Origin: Allobacillus halotolerans
GTDB taxonomy: Bacteria; Bacillota; Bacilli; Bacillales; Alkalibacillaceae
Length of the DNA: 64,000 nucleotides
Reading direction: 5' to 3' (one strand)
Assembly: GCF_028743495.1 (NCBI RefSeq)
Contig: NZ_CP117968.1
Below, piece after piece: positions 51,941-59,792 of the stretch. The notes beneath the pieces are model-generated. The model did no database searches. It was not told where the DNA came from and worked only from the letters and a program-made list of their open reading frames with translations. How positions within the stretch are numbered: position 1 is the first letter of the stretch; every line of letters starts with the position of its first letter. The translations under genes were made by a program, and so were the position numbers.

Positions 51941-52423
51941 TTAGTACCCTGATTTTTGCCTATCATGATTCACTTCATTTTTATCCTGGTAAGCTTGAAA
52001 AATATCTATTTCATTAAAACCTAATGTATCGCCTAGGCTTAAATAATCGGACAGCAATTGATGATAACGTTTTTCGGTCGGGTTGGATTTGTACTGAACA
52101 ATTCCATCATAAATGCCATGAAATTGCTCCGTTAATGATTTCGCAGATGGTCTGATCGTTGGCTGGATTGTATATGTACGATCTAATCCAATAGAAATGA
52201 GAAAATGAATTCCATCTACATACTCTTCTAAAATATCTTGCCGGTCATTTGGCCCTTTCTCGCTCCAATACTTAAAGCATCTTGTTTCATTTGCTAATTC
52301 GCCCACTTCAACCAACAAGGCGAGTAGTTTTTCGTCGCTTACCTCAGCGCGAGTTCGACCAATCTTATCCATGATTCGGTCATCTAACACTTTTTGCATC
52401 TCCATAATCATATTCCAGTCCAT
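51941..52423 (-). CDS. dUTP diphosphatase, dimeric all-alpha type
   Basis: This enzyme hydrolyses dUTP to dUMP, keeping uracil out of DNA and supplying dTMP synthesis. The 160-aa protein belongs to the MazG-like all-helical superfamily: EKLLALLVEVGELANETRCFKYW carries the ExxxE half, and LEEYVDGIHFLISIGLD the ExxD half. The ATG at 52423 is chosen because AGGAGG lies 7 nt upstream; a TTG directly precedes it. There is no gene at this spot in B. subtilis, so it is an insertion relative to that order. Confidence 0.85.
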   Translation of the reverse strand: MDWNMIMEMQKVLDDRIMDKIGRTRAEVSDEKLLALLVEVGELANETRCFKYWSEKGPNDRQDILEEYVDGIHFLISIGLDRTYTIQPTIRPSAKSLTEQFHGIYDGIVQYKSNPTEKRYHQLLSDYLSLGDTLGFNEIDIFQAYQDKNEVNHDRQKSGY

Positions 52424-52482
52424 CAAAAAACCTCCTCTGTTATTCAGTATAACAAAGAAGGTTTATCCTCCACATGAGAAAA

Positions 52483-53064
52483 TCAATTTTCTGTTCGCTC
52501 AACCGTAAAGAAATCTTCCCATTTCAAAATGATTTCTTTTCTTCGAATCAAATACATCAAAATCAAGATCAATGATAAAAACAAGATCAGATGTACGATT
52601 CCCAATGACTGAAACCATTGACCAAATGTCGTGTAAACAAAAGCTAAAGGTAGATTGGAGATGATGGACATTCTTGCATACTCTTTGAAATTACGTGTCA
52701 TCTCAATCAGTATTAAGGAAATTAAGTGGAAATGGATAAATGGCGTAATGCGTAACAAAACGACTTGTGGCATGTTTAATTGGCTATGTCTTCCAAACAT
52801 TTTTTCCCTGAGCCGTTCAAATCGTTTAAACAGGCTCGGTGTTTGTTGAACAACCAAATAGAAAAGAAGACTAGAAAGTGTGACACCAATCAATGAATAG
52901 ACAACCCCATATGTCATCCCAAACAACAAACCACCCGTTATGCATATGAATGCAACCGGAATAAATAAAAAAGGACGGATAATATGAAATGCAATAAACA
53001 ACACCGGTGCAATCATCTGATTAGAGTCAATCGACTGTTGGATCCAACCGATAACACCCTCCAT
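52483..53064 (-). CDS. TVP38/TMEM64 (VTT-domain) membrane protein
   Basis: The 193-aa protein has about five to six membrane segments. The VTT/SNARE-associated core shows FIPVAFICITGGLLFGMTYGVVYSLIG-type sequence (near 35-60), which is the F/GxxxG motif region, and RITPFIHFHLISLI. The family is related to DedA lipid scramblases and transporters; its role here is unknown. It lies between the dUTPase and ysdA. Its C-terminus is cytoplasmic and basic. Confidence 0.82.
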   Translation of the reverse strand: MEGVIGWIQQSIDSNQMIAPVLFIAFHIIRPFLFIPVAFICITGGLLFGMTYGVVYSLIGVTLSSLLFYLVVQQTPSLFKRFERLREKMFGRHSQLNMPQVVLLRITPFIHFHLISLILIEMTRNFKEYARMSIISNLPLAFVYTTFGQWFQSLGIVHLILFLSLILILMYLIRRKEIILKWEDFFTVERTEN

Positions 53065-53138
53065 GGCAGCCTCCTTTCAAATAGGCTTACTAAAGGATAT
53101 GACAATAGACGAGCCTTTATGACAAGTTGACGAAAAGC

Positions 53139-53393
53139 TTAGCCCCATAAAAAGACTGCAGCCCATACCAATGTAATCAATGGTAGCCCGAAAGCAAATT
53201 GGATATGTTTTGTTTTATGGCGGAAAACATTCATGCCAGCCCAAGCACCGAGCGCCCCTCCAATGAGGGCGATCGTCCAAATCCGTGATTCTGGAATGCG
53301 GTAATGTCGGAGGCGTGCTTTTCGTTTGTCGATTCCCATGACGATGAATCCAATAAAATTAATGATGACTAACCAGCCAGCTAATAGATACAT
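53139..53393 (-). CDS. ysdA: DUF1294 membrane protein YsdA
   Basis: The 84-aa protein has two to three membrane segments. The motif GIDKRKARLRHYRIPESRIW is followed by GGALGAWAGMNVFRHKTKH, which defines the DUF1294 family. Function is unknown. In B. subtilis ysdA lies directly downstream of rplT; here an acyl-CoA ligase gene and array G separate them. Confidence 0.9.
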   Translation of the reverse strand: MYLLAGWLVIINFIGFIVMGIDKRKARLRHYRIPESRIWTIALIGGALGAWAGMNVFRHKTKHIQFAFGLPLITLVWAAVFLWG

Positions 53394-53507
53394 GTGATTC
53401 CTCTTTCTTTAATGAATATGTTACTTAATTATATTATTATAGAAACATATAGGTAGCCGTTCTAACTTCATGTAACCCCTTTTGTTCACGAAAAGTACCC
53501 TTAATTT

Positions 53508-53672
53508 TTATATAATAATATAAATTCCTGAGATAATACTTAATTGTATTACCAAAACTAAAAATATCATAGGTGATTTTATTACAGTTTTACTTGGTAG
53601 CATTTTATAACCTATTAAGTTGCCAGCTAACATAAATAAAAATATAACTAAAAATAAAATTAGCTTTTCCAA
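53508..53672 (-). CDS. Hypothetical two-helix membrane protein (54 aa)
   Basis: A TTG start at 53672 follows GGGAGG by 9 nt. The product reads MEKLILFLVIFLFMLAGNLI, a short basic loop (YKMLPSKTVIKSP) and a second hydrophobic segment (MIFLVLVIQLSIISGIYIII). It is very AT-rich compared with its neighbours. I do not recognise it. The rest of the 53394-53842 gap shows nothing except the ligase terminator. Confidence 0.5.
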   Translation of the reverse strand: MEKLILFLVIFLFMLAGNLIGYKMLPSKTVIKSPMIFLVLVIQLSIISGIYIII

Positions 53673-53806
53673 TTAATCTAACCTCCCAAATATAAAAGCC
53701 GACCTTCAAATATTATTATATAAGTTAACTAGATAAACAGTGATTTTACCATTTTGTATATGTATCATTCAACAATGCACGGATTTCACATACCCTAAAA
53801 AACTGA

Positions 53807-53834
53807 ATCCCCAGCGAGATTTTCCGCTGGGGAC
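53807..53834 (-). terminator. Terminator of the acyl-CoA ligase gene
   Basis: CCCCAGCG (53809-53816) pairs with CGCTGGGG (53825-53832), with ATTCAGTTTTTT leftward. Confidence 0.9.
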
Positions 53835-53842
53835 AAACATTC

Positions 53843-55459
53843 CTATTGTTCCTGCAAATAATAATCAGAAAGCTGATCTCGTAATGCTCGTTTCAAGAAT
53901 TTACCGACAGAAGTTTTAGGGATTTCATCGACAAAAACAATGTCATCCGGAAGCCACCATTTTACAAACATTGGTTTGATGTACTCGAATAACTCTTCTT
54001 TCGTCACATCCGCTCCTTCTTTTAAAACAACAACGCCAAGCGGTCTTTCTTGCCATTTTTCATGCGGGATACCGATTACACTCGCTTCAGCAACGGCCTC
54101 GTGAGCCATCAAGCCATTTTCAAGTGCAACGGTTGAAATCCATTCTCCGCCGCTTTTAACCAAGTCTTTCGTCCGGTCCACAACTTGAATAAAGCCATCT
54201 TCATCGATTGTGGCAATGTCACCTGTATATAGCCAGCCATCTTTAACAGATTCAGCTGTTTTATCCGGTGCATTATAATATTGATCTGTAATCCATGGTC
54301 CACGAATGGTCAATTCACCCATTGTTTCACCATCCGCAGGTACTTCGCCGTCTTCGTTGATGACTTTCACTTCGAGGCCGGGTACAACACGTCCTTGTGT
54401 TGCTTTTATATTCAACTGCTCTTCGCGGCTTAATTCCTTATGTTTACTGAGTGGTCGGGAAAGTGTTGCGACAGGGCTTGTTTCCGTCATTCCATATGCA
54501 TGGATAAATGGAATATTAAAACGATCTTCATACAGAGCGATCAAGCTTTTCGGTGCAGCGGAACCTCCACATATAACAGCTTTTAAACTCGATGTATCAT
54601 AATTTCCTTGCTCCAATGCTTGAGCGACACCTAACCAAATTGTTGGCACTCCAGCTGACATTGTCACTTTTTCTTGCTCGATCAATTCAAGAATCAGTTG
54701 TGGGGTAACATTCGGTCCAGGTAATACCTGTTTTGTACCGAACCATGTAGCTGCATACGGGAATCCCCAAGCATTTACGTGGAACATCGGTACAAGTGGT
54801 AATGATACATCTTCTTCTTGTACACCTGTTGTTTCAGCTAAGCCTAATGTCATGGAATGTAAAAAAGTGCTTCGATGTGTATAGACGACACCTTTGGGTT
54901 TGCCTGTTGTCGCAGATGTGTAACACATACCTGCTGGATCATTTTCTTGGATGTTTTCTGGATATTGATAAGTGGGATCACCTTGTTCAATGAGTGATTC
55001 ATAGAGATAGACTGAAGGAAGGGATGTTTCTGGGATGTTTTCTTCGTCCGTCATTAAGATGACGTGTTGAACAGAAGGGATTTCATCTTTAATCGCTTCA
55101 ATTAAGCCAATAAACTGTGCATCAACAAGCAATACTTTATCTTCCGCATCATTGATGACGTAAATTAAGTGTTCTTGTGGCAATCGGAAATTAATCGTGT
55201 GTAAAACCGCATTCATATTGGGAACGGCAAAATAAGCTTCCAAATGTCGATGATGATTCCAACCTAGCGTTCCTATTCGATCACCTTTTTTTATGCCAAG
55301 TGCCTCTAATGAATCTGATAATGACCGGCAACGTTGTCCAACTTCTTTATAATTTAACCGATGAACTTTTAGGTCTGTCCTAGACACAACCTCTTTTTGC
55401 GAAAAATACTTCTCAGCTCTTTCTAACATTTGCGTAGTCGTCAACTGAAAATTATTCAT
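53843..55459 (-). CDS. Fatty-acyl-CoA ligase (ANL family)
   Basis: This 538-aa AMP-forming ligase should activate a medium- or long-chain fatty acid. Motifs in order: MCYTSATTGKPKGVVYTHRS, HAYGMTETSPVATLSRP, LYTGDIATIDEDGFIQVVDR, KDLVKSGGEWIS and the acylation lysine in KTSVGKFLKRAL. The N-terminal region (NFQLTTTQMLERAEKYF) resembles the AlkK-like ligase branch rather than LcfA. It is a single-gene unit inserted between rplT and ysdA relative to B. subtilis. No FadR box was found upstream. The substrate is unknown. Confidence 0.9.
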   Translation of the reverse strand: MNNFQLTTTQMLERAEKYFSQKEVVSRTDLKVHRLNYKEVGQRCRSLSDSLEALGIKKGDRIGTLGWNHHRHLEAYFAVPNMNAVLHTINFRLPQEHLIYVINDAEDKVLLVDAQFIGLIEAIKDEIPSVQHVILMTDEENIPETSLPSVYLYESLIEQGDPTYQYPENIQENDPAGMCYTSATTGKPKGVVYTHRSTFLHSMTLGLAETTGVQEEDVSLPLVPMFHVNAWGFPYAATWFGTKQVLPGPNVTPQLILELIEQEKVTMSAGVPTIWLGVAQALEQGNYDTSSLKAVICGGSAAPKSLIALYEDRFNIPFIHAYGMTETSPVATLSRPLSKHKELSREEQLNIKATQGRVVPGLEVKVINEDGEVPADGETMGELTIRGPWITDQYYNAPDKTAESVKDGWLYTGDIATIDEDGFIQVVDRTKDLVKSGGEWISTVALENGLMAHEAVAEASVIGIPHEKWQERPLGVVVLKEGADVTKEELFEYIKPMFVKWWLPDDIVFVDEIPKTSVGKFLKRALRDQLSDYYLQEQ

Positions 55460-55606
55460 AGCTACTCCTCCTTTTTTAAATTATGTATAACTCTTGATAG
55501 TATATCTTTAAATTTAAATTATTATGATAATTTTGTCAATTACTAGCCAAGTCTCAGTTTAAGCACATGATTGTATGTGTTCATTAGATTTCAAAAGTAC
55601 GTTAAC

Positions 55607-55815
55607 GGAAGAAAGTTGAAAGAATTTGCTATTCACATTGAAGGTTTGCGGATTAACACTGAAGGTTCGCGGGTTAACACTGAAGATTTACAATTTAACA
55701 CTGAAGGATTTCGATTTAACCCTGAAGATTCACAAATTAACGCTGAAGCCTCGAAGATTAACACTGAAGCACCGCAATTTAACACTGAAGCTTTAAGAAT
55801 TAACGTTGAAAAAAG
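55607..55815. repeat. Array G: ten 21-bp units
   Basis: The core ATTAACACTGAAG recurs with its YTGAA at 55617, 55638, 55659, 55680, 55701, 55722, 55743, 55764, 55785 and 55806, each 21 bp apart, with 8 variable bases between cores. The core is the reverse complement of that of array F, 5 kb away. It lies 17 bp beyond the rplT terminator. The plus frame gives INTEGSR-like heptads without a ribosome site. Confidence 0.92.
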
Positions 55816-55831
55816 ATCCCAATACACAAAA

Positions 55832-55871
55832 AACCTTGATCAATGAGTGTTCACACTCACCAATCAAGGTT
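55832..55871 (-). terminator. Terminator of infC-rpmI-rplT
   Basis: AACCTTGAT and ATCAAGGTT pair, with an inner TGAGTGT/ACACTCA stem, and TTTTGTG follows leftward. Confidence 0.92.
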
Positions 55872-55883
55872 TCAATCAGTCTA

Positions 55884-56240
55884 TTATTTAAGCGCGTCTT
55901 TTGCTTGGCTAACAAGGTTTGTAAACCCTTGTTCGTCACTTACAGCTAGATCTGCTAACATTTTACGGTTAACTTCGATTCCTGCAAGTTTCAAACCGTG
56001 CATTAAACGGCTGTATGAAATGTCATTCATACGAGCTGCCGCGTTAATACGTGCGATCCAAAGCTTACGGAATTCACGTTTTTTCTGACGACGGTCACGA
56101 TATGCATACTGACCTGATTTCATTACTTGTTGTTTTGCTGTTTTAAATAACGTTCTTTTCGAACCGTAATATCCTTTTGCTAGTTTCAAAACGCGTTTGC
56201 GTCGTTGGCGTGTAACTGTTCCACCTTTAACACGTGCCAT
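55884..56240 (-). CDS. rplT: 50S ribosomal protein L20
   Basis: L20 is an early 50S assembly protein and, in Bacillus, the repressor of its own operon through the leader RNA. The 118-aa protein starts MARVKGGTVTRQRRKRVLKL and shows KGYYGSKRTLFKTAKQQVMK. Length is normal. It is the last gene of infC-rpmI-rplT and is followed by a strong terminator. Confidence 0.98.
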   Translation of the reverse strand: MARVKGGTVTRQRRKRVLKLAKGYYGSKRTLFKTAKQQVMKSGQYAYRDRRQKKREFRKLWIARINAAARMNDISYSRLMHGLKLAGIEVNRKMLADLAVSDEQGFTNLVSQAKDALK

Positions 56241-56277
56241 GGTAATTCCCTCCTATTTATGTCGAATCTTATTGTTT

Positions 56278-56475
56278 TTATTTATTCGGTAGCATTTTTT
56301 CTAAACGGCCTTCGTCGCCTTTAGCAACGATTGCGCTTTTACGTAGTTTACGTTTTTGTTTCTGTGTTTTATTTCCGAACATGTGGCTTGTAAACGCATG
56401 AGCACGTTTAAATTTACCAGTACCTGTTCTTCTAAAACGTTTTTGAGCACCTTTATGAGTTTTCATTTTTGGCAT
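56278..56475 (-). CDS. rpmI: 50S ribosomal protein L35
   Basis: L35 is a small basic 50S protein of 65 aa with MPKMKTHKGAQKRFRRTGTG at the start and a KLRKSAIV segment near the middle. It lies between infC and rplT, the conserved order. Confidence 0.98.
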   Translation of the reverse strand: MPKMKTHKGAQKRFRRTGTGKFKRAHAFTSHMFGNKTQKQKRKLRKSAIVAKGDEGRLEKMLPNK

Positions 56476-56506
56476 GACTATATCCTCCTTAAATTAACGA
56501 ACGAAT

Positions 56507-57019
56507 TTATTTCTCTGCTTTAGGAGCAAGCATCATGAACATGCTGCGTCCTTCCATTTTAGGCTTTGATTCCGCATTGCTGATATCATTGGTTTGTTCA
56601 GCGAATCGGTCGAGAACTTCACGACCTAATTCTTTGTGGGTAATCGCACGCCCACGGAAACGTACGCTGACTTTGACTTTGTCGCCTTTTCCAAGGAACT
56701 TACGAGCATTACGTAATTTCGTATTGAAATCGTGCTCCTCAATCACTGGAGTCAAACGAATCTCTTTTACATTAATAACCTTTTGGTTTTTACGTTGCTC
56801 TTTTTCTTTCTTTTGTTGTTCAAAGCGGTATTTTCCGTAATCCATAATACGAGCAACTGGTGGTTTTGCTTGTGGAGCAACCAACACGAGGTCTAAGTTC
56901 GCTTTTTCAGCGATCTCCAAGGCTTCGTTTCTTGACTTTACTCCTAATTGCTCACCATTGACATCAATCAAACGGACTTCCTTTGCTCGAATGGATTCAT
57001 TCACAATATCTTTGCTAAT
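56507..57019 (-). CDS. infC: Translation initiation factor IF-3 (AUU start)
   Basis: IF3 binds the 30S subunit and proofreads start-codon selection. Upstream of the first conventional start (GTG 57004) there is no ribosome site. The frame extends to ATT at 57019-57017 with GGAGG nine bases before it, giving an N-terminus of (M)ISKDIVNESIRAKEVRLID, the normal IF3 beginning. AUU starts on infC are known and serve autoregulation by IF3 itself. The 170-aa protein has the N-domain (to about 80), a Lys/Glu-rich linker and the C-domain (HDFNTKLRNARKFLGKGDKV). Confidence 0.93.
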   Translation of the reverse strand: MSKDIVNESIRAKEVRLIDVNGEQLGVKSRNEALEIAEKANLDLVLVAPQAKPPVARIMDYGKYRFEQQKKEKEQRKNQKVINVKEIRLTPVIEEHDFNTKLRNARKFLGKGDKVKVSVRFRGRAITHKELGREVLDRFAEQTNDISNAESKPKMEGRSMFMMLAPKAEK

Positions 57020-57108
57020 CGTTAGCCACCTCCATAATTTTTTAAATCAAGGCATTATCCGACAAGTGATTTGCTTTGAAAGTAGTTCAACCACTCTCAA
57101 TAAAAATA

Positions 57109-57300
57109 AAAATGTGGGCACCTTGGCACCCACATTTTAACAGTTCGTTCTACGGAAGACTTAAAACAAGTCTTCTTCAACGGTTTTGGTTCTGTTCGGA
57201 CCTGTTAACTACCCATTGCGAGCGTCAAGCAGGTGAGAAGCGGGTGCTTCTACTTGTCAGTTCATGACCTTATTCAATTCACCTTACCTAGTATATGCAT
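57109..57300 (-). promoter_or_regulatory. L20-type leader with attenuator before infC
   Basis: The ~190-nt leader contains GACAAGTAGAAGCACCCG, CTTCTCACCTGCTTGACGCT and a hairpin with GAAGACTTG/CAAGTCTTC-like arms, segments I recall from the Bacillales L20 leader. It ends in a strong terminator, ATGTGGGTGCC/GGTGCCCACAT (57109-57139) followed by TTTTTATTTTTATT. In B. subtilis L20 binding to such a leader stops transcription before infC. Confidence 0.78.
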
Positions 57301-57318
57301 AATCACTATAATTGTCAA
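57290..57318 (-). promoter_or_regulatory. Promoter of the infC leader
   Basis: A consensus TTGACA (57318-57313), a 17-nt spacer and TATACT (57295-57290) read leftward. Confidence 0.85.
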
Positions 57319-57333
57319 GTCGTAGATTTAGTC

Positions 57334-59268
57334 TCAACTCTTTTGACTGATTTGGTTCTTAATTTGATCGATAAAATCACTCAGCCCAATTGTTTCGGTA
57401 TCTTTTTCACCATATTTACGCACATTCACTGCATCTTCAGACATTTCCGCGTCACCTAATACTAATGCATAAGGGACTTTTTTCGTCTGTGCTTCTCGAA
57501 TTTTGTACCCGAGTTTTTCATCGCGTACATCCAGTTGAACCCGAACTCCCTGCTCTTGCAGCTGCTCCTCAACTTTCTTGGCGTAATCCATATGTGCTTC
57601 TAATGAAACAGGAATGATTCTCACTTGCTCTGGCGCTAACCAAACCGGGAAGGCTCCTTTGTACTCTTCAATCAAGAAAGCTACAAAGCGTTCCATTGTT
57701 GAAACAACACCACGGTGAATGACGACAGGACGGTGCTCTTTACCGTCTTTACCGATATATGTTAAATCGAAACGTTCCGGTAAGTGAAAGTCGAGCTGGA
57801 CAGTGGATAGCGTTTCATCTTTTCCGAGCGCAGTCTTCACTTGAACATCTAATTTCGGACCGTAAAATGCCGCTTCGCCTGTCGCTTCAACGTATTCAAG
57901 ATCCATTTCTTCCAATGTTTCTTTTAATAACGCTTCTGCTCTGTTCCACATTTCATCATTATCAACGTACTTCTCTTTATCTTCAGGATCACGATACGAA
58001 AGACGGAAATAATAATCTTCAATACCGAAGTCTTTATAAACATTTTGCACCAAACGAACGACCCGCATAAATTCATCTTTCAATTGATCTGGACGGGCAA
58101 AAATATGGGCATCATTCAATGTCATTCCTCGAACCCGCTGTAATCCAGCAAGTGCACCGGACATCTCGTGACGGTGCATCGTACCGAGTTCTGCAATCCG
58201 TACAGGTAAGTCACGGTAGCTGTGCAAGTTATTTTTATAAACCATCATATGGTGAGGACAGTTCATCGGACGAAGCACTAAATCTTCATTATCCATTTCC
58301 ATTGCAGGGAACATATCTTCCTGGTAATGATCCCAGTGACCACTCGTTTTATACAGCTCGACACTACCTAGTACTGGCGTATAAACATGGTTATAGCCTA
58401 AACGTTCTTCCAAGTCGACAATGTACCGCTCAATGATCCGGCGAATCGTCGCACCATTTGGCAACCATAACGGAAGACCTTGGCCAACTTTTTGAGAAAC
58501 CGTAAAAATATCCAGCTCTTTACCTAACTTACGGTGATCCCGCTCTTTTGCTTCTTCGCGCTGTTTTAAGTATTCGTCCAATTGGCTTTTCTTTTCAAAC
58601 GCCGTTCCATATACACGCTGGAGCATTTGATTATTGCTGTCCCCGCGCCAATAAGCTCCTGAGATCGAAAGCAATTTGAATACTTTGATCTTCCCTGTAT
58701 GAGGGACGTGAACGCCACGACAAAGGTCAGCAAACTCCCCTTGCTCATAAATCGTTACGGACTCTCCTTCAGGAATGGCATCAATTAATTCTTGTTTCAA
58801 TTCATCATTCTTGAAACGCTCTTTTGCTTCTTCTCGAGACACTTCAATCCGGTGAACTTCGAGCGCTTCATCCGTAATTTTCTTCATTTCTTTTTCAATT
58901 TTAGGAAGATCTTCCGGTGTAATGGATTCTTCCATATCCATGTCATAATAGAAACCATCTTCAATGACCGGACCGACGCCAAACTTCACGTCTTGACCGT
59001 AGAGACGACGAATAGCCTGAGCCATTAAGTGTGCTGTTGAATGGCGCAACACCTCAAGCCCTTCAGGATCTTTATACGTAATGATTTGAATCTCACCGTT
59101 ATCTTCAAGCGGCTGACGAAGATCAACCATCTGTCCATTGAACTTTCCGGCAAGTGCTTGCTTTTTCAATCCTGAGCTGATGGATGAAGCTATATCTTCA
59201 GTTGTGGATCCTTTCTCAAATTCTTTTTGATTGCCATCTGGAAAAGTAATTTGAATCATTTCTGCCAT
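57334..59268 (-). CDS. thrS: Threonine--tRNA ligase
   Basis: ThrRS charges tRNA-Thr and edits Ser-tRNA-Thr. From the ATG at 59268 (AAGGAG upstream) it is 644 aa; the frame stays open 45 codons further, through the leader RNA, and that part is not coding. Domains are TGS (about 1-63), the editing N2 domain with HSTAHLMAQAIRRLYG, and the class II catalytic core. The zinc ligands include the Cys of RPMNCPHHM and later His residues (MHRHE and VIHRGVV). A C-terminal anticodon-binding domain closes the protein. It is under a threonine T-box. Confidence 0.98.
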   Translation of the reverse strand: MAEMIQITFPDGNQKEFEKGSTTEDIASSISSGLKKQALAGKFNGQMVDLRQPLEDNGEIQIITYKDPEGLEVLRHSTAHLMAQAIRRLYGQDVKFGVGPVIEDGFYYDMDMEESITPEDLPKIEKEMKKITDEALEVHRIEVSREEAKERFKNDELKQELIDAIPEGESVTIYEQGEFADLCRGVHVPHTGKIKVFKLLSISGAYWRGDSNNQMLQRVYGTAFEKKSQLDEYLKQREEAKERDHRKLGKELDIFTVSQKVGQGLPLWLPNGATIRRIIERYIVDLEERLGYNHVYTPVLGSVELYKTSGHWDHYQEDMFPAMEMDNEDLVLRPMNCPHHMMVYKNNLHSYRDLPVRIAELGTMHRHEMSGALAGLQRVRGMTLNDAHIFARPDQLKDEFMRVVRLVQNVYKDFGIEDYYFRLSYRDPEDKEKYVDNDEMWNRAEALLKETLEEMDLEYVEATGEAAFYGPKLDVQVKTALGKDETLSTVQLDFHLPERFDLTYIGKDGKEHRPVVIHRGVVSTMERFVAFLIEEYKGAFPVWLAPEQVRIIPVSLEAHMDYAKKVEEQLQEQGVRVQLDVRDEKLGYKIREAQTKKVPYALVLGDAEMSEDAVNVRKYGEKDTETIGLSDFIDQIKNQISQKS

Positions 59269-59317
59269 GAAATCATCTCCTTTATTGAAATTACGAACGA
59301 ACGATCGAATGCTTCCC

Positions 59318-59595
59318 ATTAAAAAAACACCCATCCCTATACATAAAAGGGACGAGCGTTTTAACCCGTGGTTCCACCCTGATTCTGTCATACGTGACAG
59401 CACTCAAGAGACATCGTTAACGCTGATGCAACGTTCAATATTAATCACCGAATTGGTTTTCACATTGAATGCTCAAAGGTGGTAGATTCATTGGCATACC
59501 CGGAAAGCTTACAGCCAAGGCTTTCCTCTCTGTTTGAGCTGTGTCAAATGAATCCATGTCCTTCTCAAAGCAGTTCGATCATTATTTATGTTTGT
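59318..59595 (-). promoter_or_regulatory. T-box leader of thrS
   Basis: On the minus strand AGGGTGGAACCACGG is the T-box. It is followed by a terminator with AAACGCTCGTCCCT and AGGGATGGGTGTTTT arms and a T run. The Stem I region holds AATCTACCACCTTTGAGC, where ACC (59483-59481 or 59480-59478) can serve as the Thr specifier. Confidence 0.9.
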
Positions 59596-59624
59596 ATTAT
59601 ATCGGTAAGATTGACGAAAAGCAA
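59596..59624 (-). promoter_or_regulatory. Promoter of the thrS leader
   Basis: TTGCTT (59624-59619), a 17-nt spacer and TATAAT (59601-59596) read leftward. Confidence 0.75.
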
Positions 59625-59752
59625 GAAAGAATGTATTTAAAAATTATAACTGGTATGTCATCTAAATTGGTTTTACAAAATTGATGGAGTTTCGCATGAA
59701 GGATTTTTACTGTCCTGTACTTGTTACTCGCTAGCAAAATTCCAATCAAAAA

Positions 59753-59780
59753 GCTATCAACAGTTAAACCTGTTGATAGC
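59753..59780 (-). terminator. Terminator of ytxC
   Basis: GCTATCAACAG (59753-59763) pairs perfectly with CTGTTGATAGC (59770-59780), with TTTTTGATTGG leftward. Confidence 0.9.
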
Positions 59781-59792
59781 CTTTAGATAGAA

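Noticed and set aside
55571..55846. 91-residue plus-strand open frame over array G
   Set aside because: No ribosome site, the frame begins in AT-rich non-coding DNA, and its content is entirely the repeat.
59269..59403. 45-codon N-terminal extension of thrS
   Set aside because: It runs through the T-box terminator region and has no ribosome site. The ATG at 59268 has AAGGAG and gives the normal TGS start.
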